A DNA stretch of 64,000 nt. Source: an uncultured Peptostreptococcaceae bacterium. Its GTDB lineage: Bacteria > Bacillota > Clostridia > Peptostreptococcales > Peptostreptococcaceae. Location: NCBI GenBank assembly GCA_947072565.1, contig CAMTIM010000033.1, positions 55,235 to 119,234 of the forward strand, written 5' to 3'. Shown here piece by piece: positions 17,399 through 26,609 of this stretch (its first letter is position 1; every line of letters begins with the position of its first letter). Below the pieces are notes generated by a model. It made no database searches and was not told where the DNA came from. It saw nothing but the letters and a program-made list of their open reading frames with translations. The translations under genes were made by a program, and so were the position numbers.

Positions 17399-17433
17399 AA
17401 GCTAAATTATTAAGCTATATAATAATTTAGCTT
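17399..17433 (+). terminator. Intergenic hairpin between exporter and secreted partner
   Basis: A 13-bp perfect stem (AAGCTAAATTATT / AATAATTTAGCTT) has a 9-base loop and no U-tract. It may tune the relative expression of the two genes or stabilise mRNA ends rather than fully terminate. Confidence 0.5.
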
Positions 17434-17478
17434 AGTATTATAAATTTTAATTTTATATAACAGGGGGAGAAATATAAG

Positions 17479-19347
17479 ATGAAAAGAATTAATTTACCTA
17501 AAAAATCAATAGCTACATTAACTACATTAATGCTATTTTTAAACACAGGATGTGCATTTGCTGATATGAAAAAAGATGAAAGTGTATATGTGGTATTAAA
17601 GAATAATGGGGATGTTGAAAAACGTATAGTTTCAACATGGATAAATTCAGATGAAAAGCTAGGGAAATTTAAAGATGTTAGTAATTTAAAGAATATAACT
17701 AATGTAAAAGGTGATGAAAAACCTATAATAAACGGAAGTGATGTAAATTGGAATGTTAACAAAGAAGACTTATATTATAAGGGAGATAGTAAAAAACAAC
17801 TTCCAATTGACGTAGATATAAAATATCAATTAAACGGTAAGGAAACTACACCAAAAGATATGAAAGGAAAGTCAGGTAACTTTAAAATAATTGTAGATTT
17901 AAAAAATAAAGAAAAAAGAACGTGTAAAATAGATGGAGAAAACAAAGAAATGTATGTACCTTTTTTAACAGCAACAGAGGTATTGTTGCAAAGAGATAAT
18001 TTCAAAAACATAAAAGTTAATAGTGGAGAATTGGTAGATGATGGTAAAAATTGTAGTGTGACTTTTGCATCTTTCCCAGGGTTAAAAGAATCAATAGATG
18101 TAAGTGCTGATGTAGAAAAATATTTAAAATTAGAAGATAAATTAGTAATAGAAGGAAAAACTACAAACTTTAAAATGCCAAGTATAATGATAATGGCTAC
18201 ACCACAATTACCAGAGCTTAAAGGAATTGATGAAAATTCAACATTAAGCGATTTATCACAAGCTCTAGATAAGTTAAAAAAGGGTGGAGATGAACTTTTA
18301 AATGGTTCTAAAAAATTATTAGATGGAAATAATCAGCTAAACTCAAATTTTGCTAAATTTGATAAAGGTGTTAAATCATTAGATAAAGGCTCAAATGACA
18401 TAAACAATGGAATAAGTAAATTAAGTAAAGCTACTCCAACACTAAATCAAGGTGCGAAGAGCATTAGCAGTGGGCTTGGTCAGTTAAATGAGTCACAAGG
18501 TAAGTTTTCAAATGGAGTTGACTCTTTTGTGGGTAGCACAAATAAACTGTACCAAGCATATTCAGGTATCCATAGTGGTATAGCAAGTGCTAATGAAGGA
18601 GCAAATGCACTTCAATCAGGTCTAAGTAATGGAGCCGGTGGAGTTGATTCATTAATAGCATCTACTGGAAGTATAGATAAAGTAGCAGGAAATTTAAACA
18701 ATATAGCAAGTACATTAGATGAAACTAACCCTGAAGCTGCAGGTCAATTAAGAGCAATGTCAGGCTCTTTAAGTCAAGTATCACAAGGGCAAAGAAATGG
18801 TCTTAGTAGTTTGAAAAGTGGAATGAGTAGTGCTGTAAGTGGAGCAAATAGTTTAAGTGCTGGATTAGGAAAACTAAGTTCAGGCTCATCTAGTTTCTAT
18901 TCTAATTTTAATTCATTAGTAGATGCAGGTTCAACGCTTAGCAGTAGTTCTAAAAAACTATCACAAGCAACTAGTTCATTAGAAAATGGAAGTCAAAAAC
19001 TAGTAGCAGGAACTGATGAATTAAATAAAGGTGCAAACCAATTGACTGAAGGTGGAAAGACGTTAGTAAGTGGAACTAAAGAATTAAATACTAATTCAAG
19101 TAAATTATTAAAAGGAACTAATGATTTAGCAAAAGGAAGCAATGACTTGTATAAAGGCGTTAATAAATTAAAAAGTGAAGGTTTAGATAAACTTTATAAA
19201 GAAGGAAATACAAAATTATCTGATGTAGAAGGATTACTAGATGTAAAAGATGAAATTGTAAGATTGTCTAAAGAATATAATAACTTCTCAGGCATAAGCA
19301 AAGATATGGACGGTAGCGTTAAGTTTATAATGAAGATAAATGAATAA
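17479..19347 (+). CDS. Secreted helical-repeat protein, probable partner of the MMPL exporter
   Basis: The 622-residue protein has a signal peptide ending near ALA-like CAFADM (about residue 30) and a beta-rich N-terminal domain to about residue 250. A long region of about 270-600 contains degenerate repeats of the type L-x-x-G-x-x-x-L (for example LLNGSKKLLDGNNQL, GTDELNKGANQLTEGG). This pattern is shared with the extracellular parts of YhgE/Pip-type proteins and predicts a long helical rod. Unlike YhgE it ends without membrane helices. It lies 91 bases after the exporter with a hairpin between, and was probably an extracytoplasmic accessory. The exact function is unknown. Confidence 0.7.
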   Translation: MKRINLPKKSIATLTTLMLFLNTGCAFADMKKDESVYVVLKNNGDVEKRIVSTWINSDEKLGKFKDVSNLKNITNVKGDEKPIINGSDVNWNVNKEDLYYKGDSKKQLPIDVDIKYQLNGKETTPKDMKGKSGNFKIIVDLKNKEKRTCKIDGENKEMYVPFLTATEVLLQRDNFKNIKVNSGELVDDGKNCSVTFASFPGLKESIDVSADVEKYLKLEDKLVIEGKTTNFKMPSIMIMATPQLPELKGIDENSTLSDLSQALDKLKKGGDELLNGSKKLLDGNNQLNSNFAKFDKGVKSLDKGSNDINNGISKLSKATPTLNQGAKSISSGLGQLNESQGKFSNGVDSFVGSTNKLYQAYSGIHSGIASANEGANALQSGLSNGAGGVDSLIASTGSIDKVAGNLNNIASTLDETNPEAAGQLRAMSGSLSQVSQGQRNGLSSLKSGMSSAVSGANSLSAGLGKLSSGSSSFYSNFNSLVDAGSTLSSSSKKLSQATSSLENGSQKLVAGTDELNKGANQLTEGGKTLVSGTKELNTNSSKLLKGTNDLAKGSNDLYKGVNKLKSEGLDKLYKEGNTKLSDVEGLLDVKDEIVRLSKEYNNFSGISKDMDGSVKFIMKINE

Positions 19348-19358
19348 TTAATTTTACT

Positions 19359-19386
19359 AGCTCTATCAATATATGTTGATAGAGCT
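19359..19386 (+). terminator. Rho-independent terminator
   Basis: The stem AGCTCTATCAA / TTGATAGAGCT with a 6-base loop is followed by TTTTTT. Confidence 0.88.
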
Positions 19387-19589
19387 TTTTTATACAAAAG
19401 TATTAATTGGGTGTAGAAAAAAAGAAATAACGTTATTTAATAGACTTTATAAGTTAATTTTAAGAAGTATTTCTCTGTATATTTTATTTTTTTTGTATGT
19501 TAAAATGTTTATGACTTATTTATGCTAATTTTTACCAATATAATTTATAAAAATTAAATTTATCAAAAGATAATTGAGGGGAAATATTT

Positions 19590-20285
19590 ATGAATAAAAA
19601 AACAATACTTATAATTGAAGACGATATAACCTTGAATAAAGGGATAATGCTTACTCTTAAGCAAGATGATATAGACATAAAACAAGCATTTGATATAAAT
19701 GAAGGAAGAAAAATATTTAATGAAAATAATATTGATTTGATAATACTAGATGTGAATTTACCTGATGGGTCAGGGTTTGACTTGTGTAAAGAAATAAGAA
19801 AAAACTCTAATGTTTCTATTATATTTTTAACAGCTTGTGACATGGAAATAGATGTAGTGACAGGTCTACAACTAGGAGCTGATGACTATATAACAAAGCC
19901 TTTTAGCTTGATGATTTTAAGGGCTAGGGTTATGGTTGCACTAAGAAGATTAGATAATACTGTCAGCAATGCATTCGTTGTAGACAACATGGTATTTGAT
20001 TTTGATAAAATGAAATTTACTAAAGGTAACGAACAAATAACTTTAAGCAAAACGGAAGTTAAACTACTCAAAATATTGGTAAGTAATAAGGGTCAAGTAC
20101 TAACAAGGGAGCAGTTAATAGATAGTGTATGGAGCGATTGTGGAGAGTATGTAGATGAGAACGCATTAACAGTTAGCATAAAAAGATTGAGACAAAAAAT
20201 AGAAGATAAAAACTTGAATAATAAGTATATAAAAACTGTGTATGGAATAGGATACAGTTTTGTTAGAGGTGCAAAAAATGATTGA
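19590..20285 (+). CDS. OmpR/PhoB-family response regulator
   Basis: This 231-residue regulator has a receiver domain (IIEDD acidic pocket, phospho-Asp54 in ILDVNLPDGSG, TKPF lysine) and a winged-helix DNA-binding domain (SKTEVKLLKILVSNKGQVLTR). It is the first gene of a regulator-kinase-ATPase-permease set. The first two genes overlap by 8 bases, while a separate 145-base gap precedes the transporter genes. By analogy with BceRS-type systems it should activate the ABC genes at 21449 when a peptide antibiotic is sensed. The ATG follows TGAGGGGAAATATTT. Confidence 0.88.
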   Translation: MNKKTILIIEDDITLNKGIMLTLKQDDIDIKQAFDINEGRKIFNENNIDLIILDVNLPDGSGFDLCKEIRKNSNVSIIFLTACDMEIDVVTGLQLGADDYITKPFSLMILRARVMVALRRLDNTVSNAFVVDNMVFDFDKMKFTKGNEQITLSKTEVKLLKILVSNKGQVLTREQLIDSVWSDCGEYVDENALTVSIKRLRQKIEDKNLNNKYIKTVYGIGYSFVRGAKND

Positions 20286-21303
20286 TAATAGCTATTTTAA
20301 TAAAATATATTTAAGTTTTTTGTGTATGTTAGCATTAATATCAATAATTTTTATGTCTTTTATAACTTTTTCACAAATGAGTGGCATAGGCATAACTATA
20401 AGTGCAAGTTTTGTTTTTGTTATTTTAGTAATGATTATGGGAATTATCTTTGTTTATACTATAAAGAATCAATTAGTTAAAGTTATAAAAAATTTAGAAG
20501 ATATAGTAAGCAGTGCTATAAATGAAGAAAGCATGGTTACTGGATATGCTGATAATATATTGTCATCTTTTGAAAATAAGATACACAGATATGTGAAAAT
20601 AAATAAAGCAAGTAAAGAAAGCATAGAAAAAGAAAGAAATAAAATAAAAACTTTAGTGGGAGATATATCACATCAAACTAAAACTCCTATATCAAATATA
20701 CTTTTGTACAGTCAGCTTATACTAGAAAATAAAAATATAGATGAAAACAGTAAGATGATGGCTTATGACATAAAAAAACAATCAGAAAGACTTAATTTTT
20801 TAATTCAGTCTTTAATAAAAATGTCTAGGTTAGAAAGTGGAGTAATTGAACTAAGCAAAAGTAATTCAAAAATATATAAAACTATATATAAAAGCGTACA
20901 AGAAGTTTATTTAAGTGCAGATAAGAAAAATATCGAGATAAAAGTAGATACAGATAAAAATATAAGTGCAAACTATGACAGCAAGTGGACTATAGAAGCT
21001 ATTGTAAATATTTTAGAAAATGCTATAAAGTACAGTATGGAAAACTCGAAAATTGAAATATGTGTAAAAAGCTATGAATTGTTTAAAAGAATAGATATAA
21101 AAGACAATGGAATTGGGATAGAAGAAAGCGAAATAAATAATGTTTTTAAAAGATTTTATAGATGCAAAAATGCAAAACAACATGAAGGAGTAGGAGTAGG
21201 ACTATATCTTGCAAGGACAATAATTTCTAAGCAAGGTGGTTACATAAAGGTAGAATCTCAAATTGGACAAGGTTCTAATTTCTCCATATATTTACCGAGT
21301 TGA
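20278..21303 (+). CDS. Sensor histidine kinase with a short extracellular loop
   Basis: This 341-residue kinase has two membrane helices (about 11-32 and 40-64) joined by a loop of only about ten residues. It therefore has almost no extracellular sensor domain, as in intramembrane-sensing BceS-type kinases that read the state of their ABC transporter. HisKA holds His132 in GDISHQTKTPIS. HATPase_c has NILENAIKYS, KDNGIGI and GVGVGLYLART. The start is the ATG overlapping the regulator's stop, after GAGGTG; a longer frame from 20260 is unlikely. Confidence 0.85.
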   Translation: MIDNSYFNKIYLSFLCMLALISIIFMSFITFSQMSGIGITISASFVFVILVMIMGIIFVYTIKNQLVKVIKNLEDIVSSAINEESMVTGYADNILSSFENKIHRYVKINKASKESIEKERNKIKTLVGDISHQTKTPISNILLYSQLILENKNIDENSKMMAYDIKKQSERLNFLIQSLIKMSRLESGVIELSKSNSKIYKTIYKSVQEVYLSADKKNIEIKVDTDKNISANYDSKWTIEAIVNILENAIKYSMENSKIEICVKSYELFKRIDIKDNGIGIEESEINNVFKRFYRCKNAKQHEGVGVGLYLARTIISKQGGYIKVESQIGQGSNFSIYLPS

Positions 21304-21448
21304 AAATATTAATTGTATTTATCAATTTAAGAGAAATATGTCATAACTGTTATATTTGAGACAGTAGTTTGTTAGAATCTATTGATATATTTATAACATA
21401 GAAAATTGATAAGACTTTTGATATGCAGAAACTTTAGGGGGAAAAAAG

Positions 21449-22129
21449 ATGTTAATAGTACAAGCTAAAAACTTAAAAAAATATTATGGAAAAGATGAAA
21501 ATCTTGTAAAAGCGCTAGACGGAATAGATTTTGAAGTTCAAAAAGGCGAGTTTGTTTCGATTGTTGGAACTTCTGGAAGTGGTAAAAGTACACTATTACA
21601 TATGATAGGTGGGCTTGATATGGCTAGTGAGGGAAGCGTGACTATAAGTGGCAATGATATATTCAAGCTAAATGATGATGAACTTACTATTTTTAGACGC
21701 AGAGAAATAGGGTTTGTGTTTCAACAGTTTAATCTAATACCAATCTTAAATGTATATGAAAATATAGTTCTTCCAATAGAACTTGATGGAAATAAGATAG
21801 ATAATGATTATGTAGATACTGTTATAAACACACTTGGGTTAAAAGATAAAATAAATAACTTACCAAACAATCTATCAGGTGGTCAACAACAAAGAGTTGC
21901 AATAGCTAGAGCTTTAGCCACTAAACCAAGTATAATACTTGCTGATGAGCCAACAGGTAACTTAGACAGTAAGACAAGCCAAGATGTAGTTGGACTTTTA
22001 AAAACTATGAGTGAAAGATTTGACCAAACTATAGTTATGATTACTCACAATGAAGAAATTGCCCAGATGAGTGATAGAATAATAAGAATTGAAGATGGAA
22101 AGATAGTGTCTGGGGCGGTGAGTAAGTAA
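21449..22129 (+). CDS. ABC transporter ATPase (BceA/MacB type)
   Basis: This 226-residue ATPase has Walker A GTSGSGKST at 40-48, Q-loop FVFQQFNL, signature LSGGQQQR, Walker B IILADEPTGNLDS and the H-loop MITHNEE. The LolD/MacB-like length and motifs fit partners of FtsX-type permeases that act by mechanotransmission rather than classical import. Its stop overlaps the permease start by one base (TAATG). It follows a BceRS-like regulator pair and probably protects against a cell-wall-active peptide. The ATG follows TTAGGGGGAAAAAAG. Confidence 0.9.
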   Translation: MLIVQAKNLKKYYGKDENLVKALDGIDFEVQKGEFVSIVGTSGSGKSTLLHMIGGLDMASEGSVTISGNDIFKLNDDELTIFRRREIGFVFQQFNLIPILNVYENIVLPIELDGNKIDNDYVDTVINTLGLKDKINNLPNNLSGGQQQRVAIARALATKPSIILADEPTGNLDSKTSQDVVGLLKTMSERFDQTIVMITHNEEIAQMSDRIIRIEDGKIVSGAVSK

Positions 22130-24657
22130 TGATAGGAAACACTAATAAAGAAATAATAAATAAAATATCTAAAAAATCTTTTAAATCAAATAAAAGTAGA
22201 AATATATTTGCAATTATTTCAATAGCACTTACAACATTACTTTTTACATCATTATTTACTGTAGGTATGAGCAATTTAAAGTCAACTGAATATAGCAAAA
22301 TGAGAGCAGTTGGAACTACTTATCACGGTGCATTTAAGGACTTAACTAAGGCAGAATATGAGAAAATAAAAGAACATAAATTAATAAAAGAATATATATC
22401 AAGTGTATTTCTTGGAAGCGCAGAAAATAAAGAATTTGCAAAAAGGTCAATCGAAATTAACTATGGTGATAGAAAACATGTAGATGCTTGTTTTTCAACT
22501 CCAATAAAAGGAGATGTACCACATAAAGAAAATGAAATATTAGTTGATACATTTGTACTTGATATGTTGAAAAAACCACATGAAATAAATCAACAAATAA
22601 ATTTAACTTACAAAATAAATGAAAAAACTTATAATAAGGACTTTATAGTAAGTGGGATATATAAAGGTGATACTGTAAGTAGAGCAAGTAGAGTATACAT
22701 ATCAAAAGATTTTTTAAATAACAGCCTTAAAAATATAAATGAAAATGAACTCAAAAAACAAAAGCAACAATGGGGACTTATAAATTTAGAAGTTAATTTT
22801 TCTAATTCATTTGATATAGAAGGTAAATTATTAAAAATAATAAAAGAAAGTGGATACGACAGTAAAAATATAGATATAGGAATAAACTGGGCTTATGCTA
22901 GTACTGAGATGTCTGGAGAAATAGAACCTATAATAGCAGCTATTTCACTACTTGGAATTATAGGATTAGCAGGATATTTAATAATATACAATATATTTTA
23001 TATAAGTGTAGTAAAAGATACTAAATTTTATGGTTTATTAAGAACAATAGGCGCCACTAGAAAACAAATAAAAAAAATAGTAATAAAGCAAGCATTAATA
23101 TTATCTATTATAGGAATTCCAATTGGTTTGACTTTAGGATATATAACAGGGGTGATTTTAGCTCCATTAGTTATAGGTAACACAACCATAGAGTTTATAA
23201 AAATTTCTGCAAGTCCAATAATATTTGTAGGTGCTTCTATATTTTCATTGATAACAGCTATTATAAGTGCTTACAAACCAGCTAAAATAGCGTCAAAAAC
23301 ATTACCGATAGAAGCTGTAAGATATAGCGGAGTAAATACAGTATCTAAAAAGAAATTTAAAAAATCTTCTAACGGAGCAAAGATTCATAAGATGGCAATT
23401 TCTAATATATTTAGAAACAAAAGCAAGGCAATAATAGTTATAGCATCTTTATCACTTAGTATAATAGTTTTAAATACTGTATATACAATAGTATCTGGAT
23501 TTGATAGTGATAAGTATCTAAAAGGCTTTATAGGTACTGATTTTACAATAGGAGATACAAGTTTTTATAGATGGAGGGCTTATGAGGGGCATTTAGATGC
23601 AGTTACTGAAGATTTATGTAAGGAAATAGAAAGTAGAAAAGGTGTTAAAACTGTAAATAAGATGTATTATAGAATTGATAATAATACACTTGAAATACCA
23701 CTTACACATTCAATGGAAGTTAATATAGATAAGAATATTGATTCGATTGATAAAAATAATACTGATTCAGTTAACCGAATTAAAGAAAGTAAAAAAATAT
23801 CAGCAGATTATTATGGAATAGATGAAGGTATATATAAAATTCTTAATAAATTTGTAGTTCAAGGTAAATTTGATTATGAAAAATTTAAAATTGGAAAGTA
23901 TATAATATCATTATCTAGTTATTCATTAGGAAATATTGTAAATGTAGGAGATAAGGTAGAAATACCATTTAAAGATGGAAAATCTAAAGAATATGAAGTT
24001 ATGGCTGTGGTAGATTACTTACCTCTATACTTATATTGCGGATATTCATTCCCAGGATTTTCAGGGTATTTACCATCAGAAGAATTTAAAAAAACAACTG
24101 ATGAGCACACTATAATGACTGCTATGTTTGATGTAGATGATAAAAATATAAAAGAAACAGAAGATTACTTCAAAGGATTAAGCACTAGCAATCCATCATT
24201 TGATTACAGATCTAAAGCAACTTATATGAGAGAATTTAATGATATGATTAAAAGCTATGAAAATGTTGGATATGGGCTTAGTCTTGTAGTAGGTATAATA
24301 GGTGTACTTAATTTTATAAATGTTATAGCTACAAGTATTTTATCTCGTAAAAAAGAACTAGCTATGCTAAAGAGTATAGGTATGACTAAGAAACAAATTA
24401 AGAAGATGCTTATATTAGAAGCTCTAGACTATTGTTTAATTACAGCTGGTGTTATATTAATTGTTGGAACACCAATAACATATTTTGGAGTGGATATAAT
24501 GGCAGGTGCTATAAGTTTCTTTAGTTATAGCTTTAGAATATTGCCAATAATAGTATCGATATTTATACTATTAATAATGGCAGGAATTATTCCTTGTGTA
24601 TGTTATAAGAAAATAAATAAACAAAGTGTAGTTGAAGAGTTGAGAGATAATATATAG
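22129..24657 (+). CDS. FtsX-family ABC transporter permease
   Basis: This 842-residue permease has an N-terminal helix (about 23-45), an extracytoplasmic domain, and a three-helix FtsX core (about 265-400, with YGLLRTIGATRKQIKKIV). A second copy of the same plan follows, with a helix near 430-450, an extracellular domain of about 450-700, and a final FtsX core with LAMLKSIGMTKKQIKKML. The paired LR(T/S)IGxTxKQI cytoplasmic motifs contact the ATPase. It is larger than classical BceB (about 650 residues), so the resemblance is at system level and the substrate is unknown. Confidence 0.87.
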   Translation: MIGNTNKEIINKISKKSFKSNKSRNIFAIISIALTTLLFTSLFTVGMSNLKSTEYSKMRAVGTTYHGAFKDLTKAEYEKIKEHKLIKEYISSVFLGSAENKEFAKRSIEINYGDRKHVDACFSTPIKGDVPHKENEILVDTFVLDMLKKPHEINQQINLTYKINEKTYNKDFIVSGIYKGDTVSRASRVYISKDFLNNSLKNINENELKKQKQQWGLINLEVNFSNSFDIEGKLLKIIKESGYDSKNIDIGINWAYASTEMSGEIEPIIAAISLLGIIGLAGYLIIYNIFYISVVKDTKFYGLLRTIGATRKQIKKIVIKQALILSIIGIPIGLTLGYITGVILAPLVIGNTTIEFIKISASPIIFVGASIFSLITAIISAYKPAKIASKTLPIEAVRYSGVNTVSKKKFKKSSNGAKIHKMAISNIFRNKSKAIIVIASLSLSIIVLNTVYTIVSGFDSDKYLKGFIGTDFTIGDTSFYRWRAYEGHLDAVTEDLCKEIESRKGVKTVNKMYYRIDNNTLEIPLTHSMEVNIDKNIDSIDKNNTDSVNRIKESKKISADYYGIDEGIYKILNKFVVQGKFDYEKFKIGKYIISLSSYSLGNIVNVGDKVEIPFKDGKSKEYEVMAVVDYLPLYLYCGYSFPGFSGYLPSEEFKKTTDEHTIMTAMFDVDDKNIKETEDYFKGLSTSNPSFDYRSKATYMREFNDMIKSYENVGYGLSLVVGIIGVLNFINVIATSILSRKKELAMLKSIGMTKKQIKKMLILEALDYCLITAGVILIVGTPITYFGVDIMAGAISFFSYSFRILPIIVSIFILLIMAGIIPCVCYKKINKQSVVEELRDNI

Positions 24658-24666
24658 CAAAAAAGC

Positions 24667-24704
24667 AATACCTCTTAAATAAAGTATCTTATTTAAGAGG
24701 TATT
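24667..24704 (+). terminator. Rho-independent terminator
   Basis: A 16-bp perfect stem (AATACCTCTTAAATAA / TTATTTAAGAGGTATT) with a 6-base loop and a T-run ends the ABC operon. Confidence 0.9.
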
Positions 24705-24785
24705 TTTTAATGAAATAAAAAAATAACAAGGGATATATCTAAAAATGTAGAATTATAGAAAGAGAATGCTTTACGGAGGTATATT

Positions 24786-26489
24786 ATGAATCGATTTTTA
24801 GATAGTATAGATAGCTATATATTTATTTTAAATAAAAAACTTGAAATTATGTTTTGCAATAAAAAGCTCTTAAATAAACTGAAATGTAGTGAAAGTGATA
24901 TAGAAAAAGTAAAAATAAGTATTGATACTAAAACAGATGATAAGTCTGTAAGTTATAAAATAAGTGATATAAAAAAAGATGAAGTGCTAAATTTAGATTT
25001 AATATTATACATAGAACATAGAGAATTCAAATTAAAAGGTAAAATTACAAATGGATGTTTTTATAGTAAAGATGTAGTTTTTGTTTCAAGTGATAGTATT
25101 GAAATAATACATTATAAAAAAAATAAAACAATGGAAGATAATATAAAACAAGAAATTCAAGGAACTGAAAAATCAATATCAACTTTAATTTCTTTACTAA
25201 AAAAGGTAGAACAAAAAAAGCCACTTGAAGAAATATTTGAAAATATAGATATAAAACAGTTTATAGAACAAATACTTGGTGAAATATATAAAATAGAATT
25301 AATGAAAAAAGATTTTGAATTACTTATAGCTATGTCAGCAGATATAGTAGGTGTAATGGATAGTAATGGATATTTAAAAACTGTAGGCCAAAATTGGACA
25401 AATTATTTAGGGTGGAGTGAACAAGAAATATTAGAATCTAATATTTTACACTTGGTTCATGAGAGCCACAAAGATAAATTATTTGAAATATTAAATAGCG
25501 ATAATAAAGATATAGTTATCATTGAAAATAAAATAATATGCAAAAATAATGAGTATAAATGGTTTAGGTGGAATTTTAAATTAGTAAAAGAAAAAAGTGT
25601 ATTTGCATTTACAACTAGGGATATAACTAAAGAAAAGGATCAGGAGAAGCAAAGGAAAAAATTAGAAGAAACTGTGCATTTAGAAAGTATAAAAAATGAA
25701 TTTTTTGCTAATATGTCTCATGAATTTAAAACACCTCTTAATATAATCTTGGGAACAATACAATTAGTAGATAGAAATATTAATGATGAAAACATATCCT
25801 GGAATGAAAATACAAACTTGAGTAGGCATATGAAATTAATAAGACAAAATTCATATAGGCTTTTGAGGTTAGTAAACAACCTTATAGACATGACTAGAAT
25901 TAATAATGGATATTATGAACTTAAGCTTGCTAATTATGACATAGTAAATATTGTAGAAGAAATAACTTTGTCAGTTGCTCAATATATTGAAGGCAAAGGA
26001 ATAGAACTTATATTTGATACTAATTGTGAAGAAAAAATTATAGCTTGTGATCCAGAAAAAATAGAAAGAATTTTACTTAATTTATTGTCAAATTCTATTA
26101 AATACACAAATGAAAATGGAAACATATATGTTGATTTACACGTTGATGAAGATAAAATAAATATATCTGTAAGAGATGATGGAGAGGGCATATCTAAGGA
26201 TAAGCTTCCAATTATATTCAATAGATTTGTACAAGATGATAAGAAGCTGACAAAAAATTGTGAGGGAAGTGGAATAGGGCTATCCCTAGTAAAGTCTTTA
26301 GTTGAGATGCATGGTGGGAAAATAGCTGTATATAGCAAAAAAGGAGTAGGAACTAACTTTGAGTTTTCTTTGCCAAATAAAGCAACTCATTGTGAGGAAA
26401 ATGAAATAAATAAAAATTATAATTATATATGTGATAACAATAAAATTGAAATGTGTAATATAGAATTTTCGGATATATATGGAATGTAG
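24786..26489 (+). CDS. Orphan cytosolic PAS-domain histidine kinase
   Basis: This 567-residue kinase has no membrane segment. An N-terminal PAS-like region (about 1-100) leads to a coiled linker and a clear PAS domain (about 178-285: MSADIVGVMDSNGYLKTVG, TNYLGWSEQEI, YKWFRWNFKLV). HisKA has His312 in NMSHEFKTPLN. HATPase_c has LNLLSNSIKYT, RDDGEGIS and GSGIGLSLVKS. No response regulator is adjacent, so the partner is elsewhere. It is the last host-type gene before the prophage integrase. The ATG follows TACGGAGGTATATT. Confidence 0.87.
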   Translation: MNRFLDSIDSYIFILNKKLEIMFCNKKLLNKLKCSESDIEKVKISIDTKTDDKSVSYKISDIKKDEVLNLDLILYIEHREFKLKGKITNGCFYSKDVVFVSSDSIEIIHYKKNKTMEDNIKQEIQGTEKSISTLISLLKKVEQKKPLEEIFENIDIKQFIEQILGEIYKIELMKKDFELLIAMSADIVGVMDSNGYLKTVGQNWTNYLGWSEQEILESNILHLVHESHKDKLFEILNSDNKDIVIIENKIICKNNEYKWFRWNFKLVKEKSVFAFTTRDITKEKDQEKQRKKLEETVHLESIKNEFFANMSHEFKTPLNIILGTIQLVDRNINDENISWNENTNLSRHMKLIRQNSYRLLRLVNNLIDMTRINNGYYELKLANYDIVNIVEEITLSVAQYIEGKGIELIFDTNCEEKIIACDPEKIERILLNLLSNSIKYTNENGNIYVDLHVDEDKINISVRDDGEGISKDKLPIIFNRFVQDDKKLTKNCEGSGIGLSLVKSLVEMHGGKIAVYSKKGVGTNFEFSLPNKATHCEENEINKNYNYICDNNKIEMCNIEFSDIYGM

Positions 26490-26568
26490 ATATTCGTGTC
26501 AATTACAAGTGTTAGAATATAGTTTTTTCAACGTTTTATATATAATACAATATAACTTTAAATTAAAA

Positions 26569-26606
26569 TGCCACCTATTTGCCACCGATTGTTTATTTTG
26601 GTGGCA
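26569..26606. repeat. GCCACC motif cluster beside the integrase gene, possible att/arm sites
   Basis: TGCCACC occurs at 26569-26575 and 26580-26586, with its complement GGTGGCA at 26600-26606, just outside the integrase stop. Copies 2 and 3 also form a hairpin that could end the integrase transcript. Integrase arm sites or attL are possible but unproven. Confidence 0.35.
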
Positions 26607-26609
26607 AAA

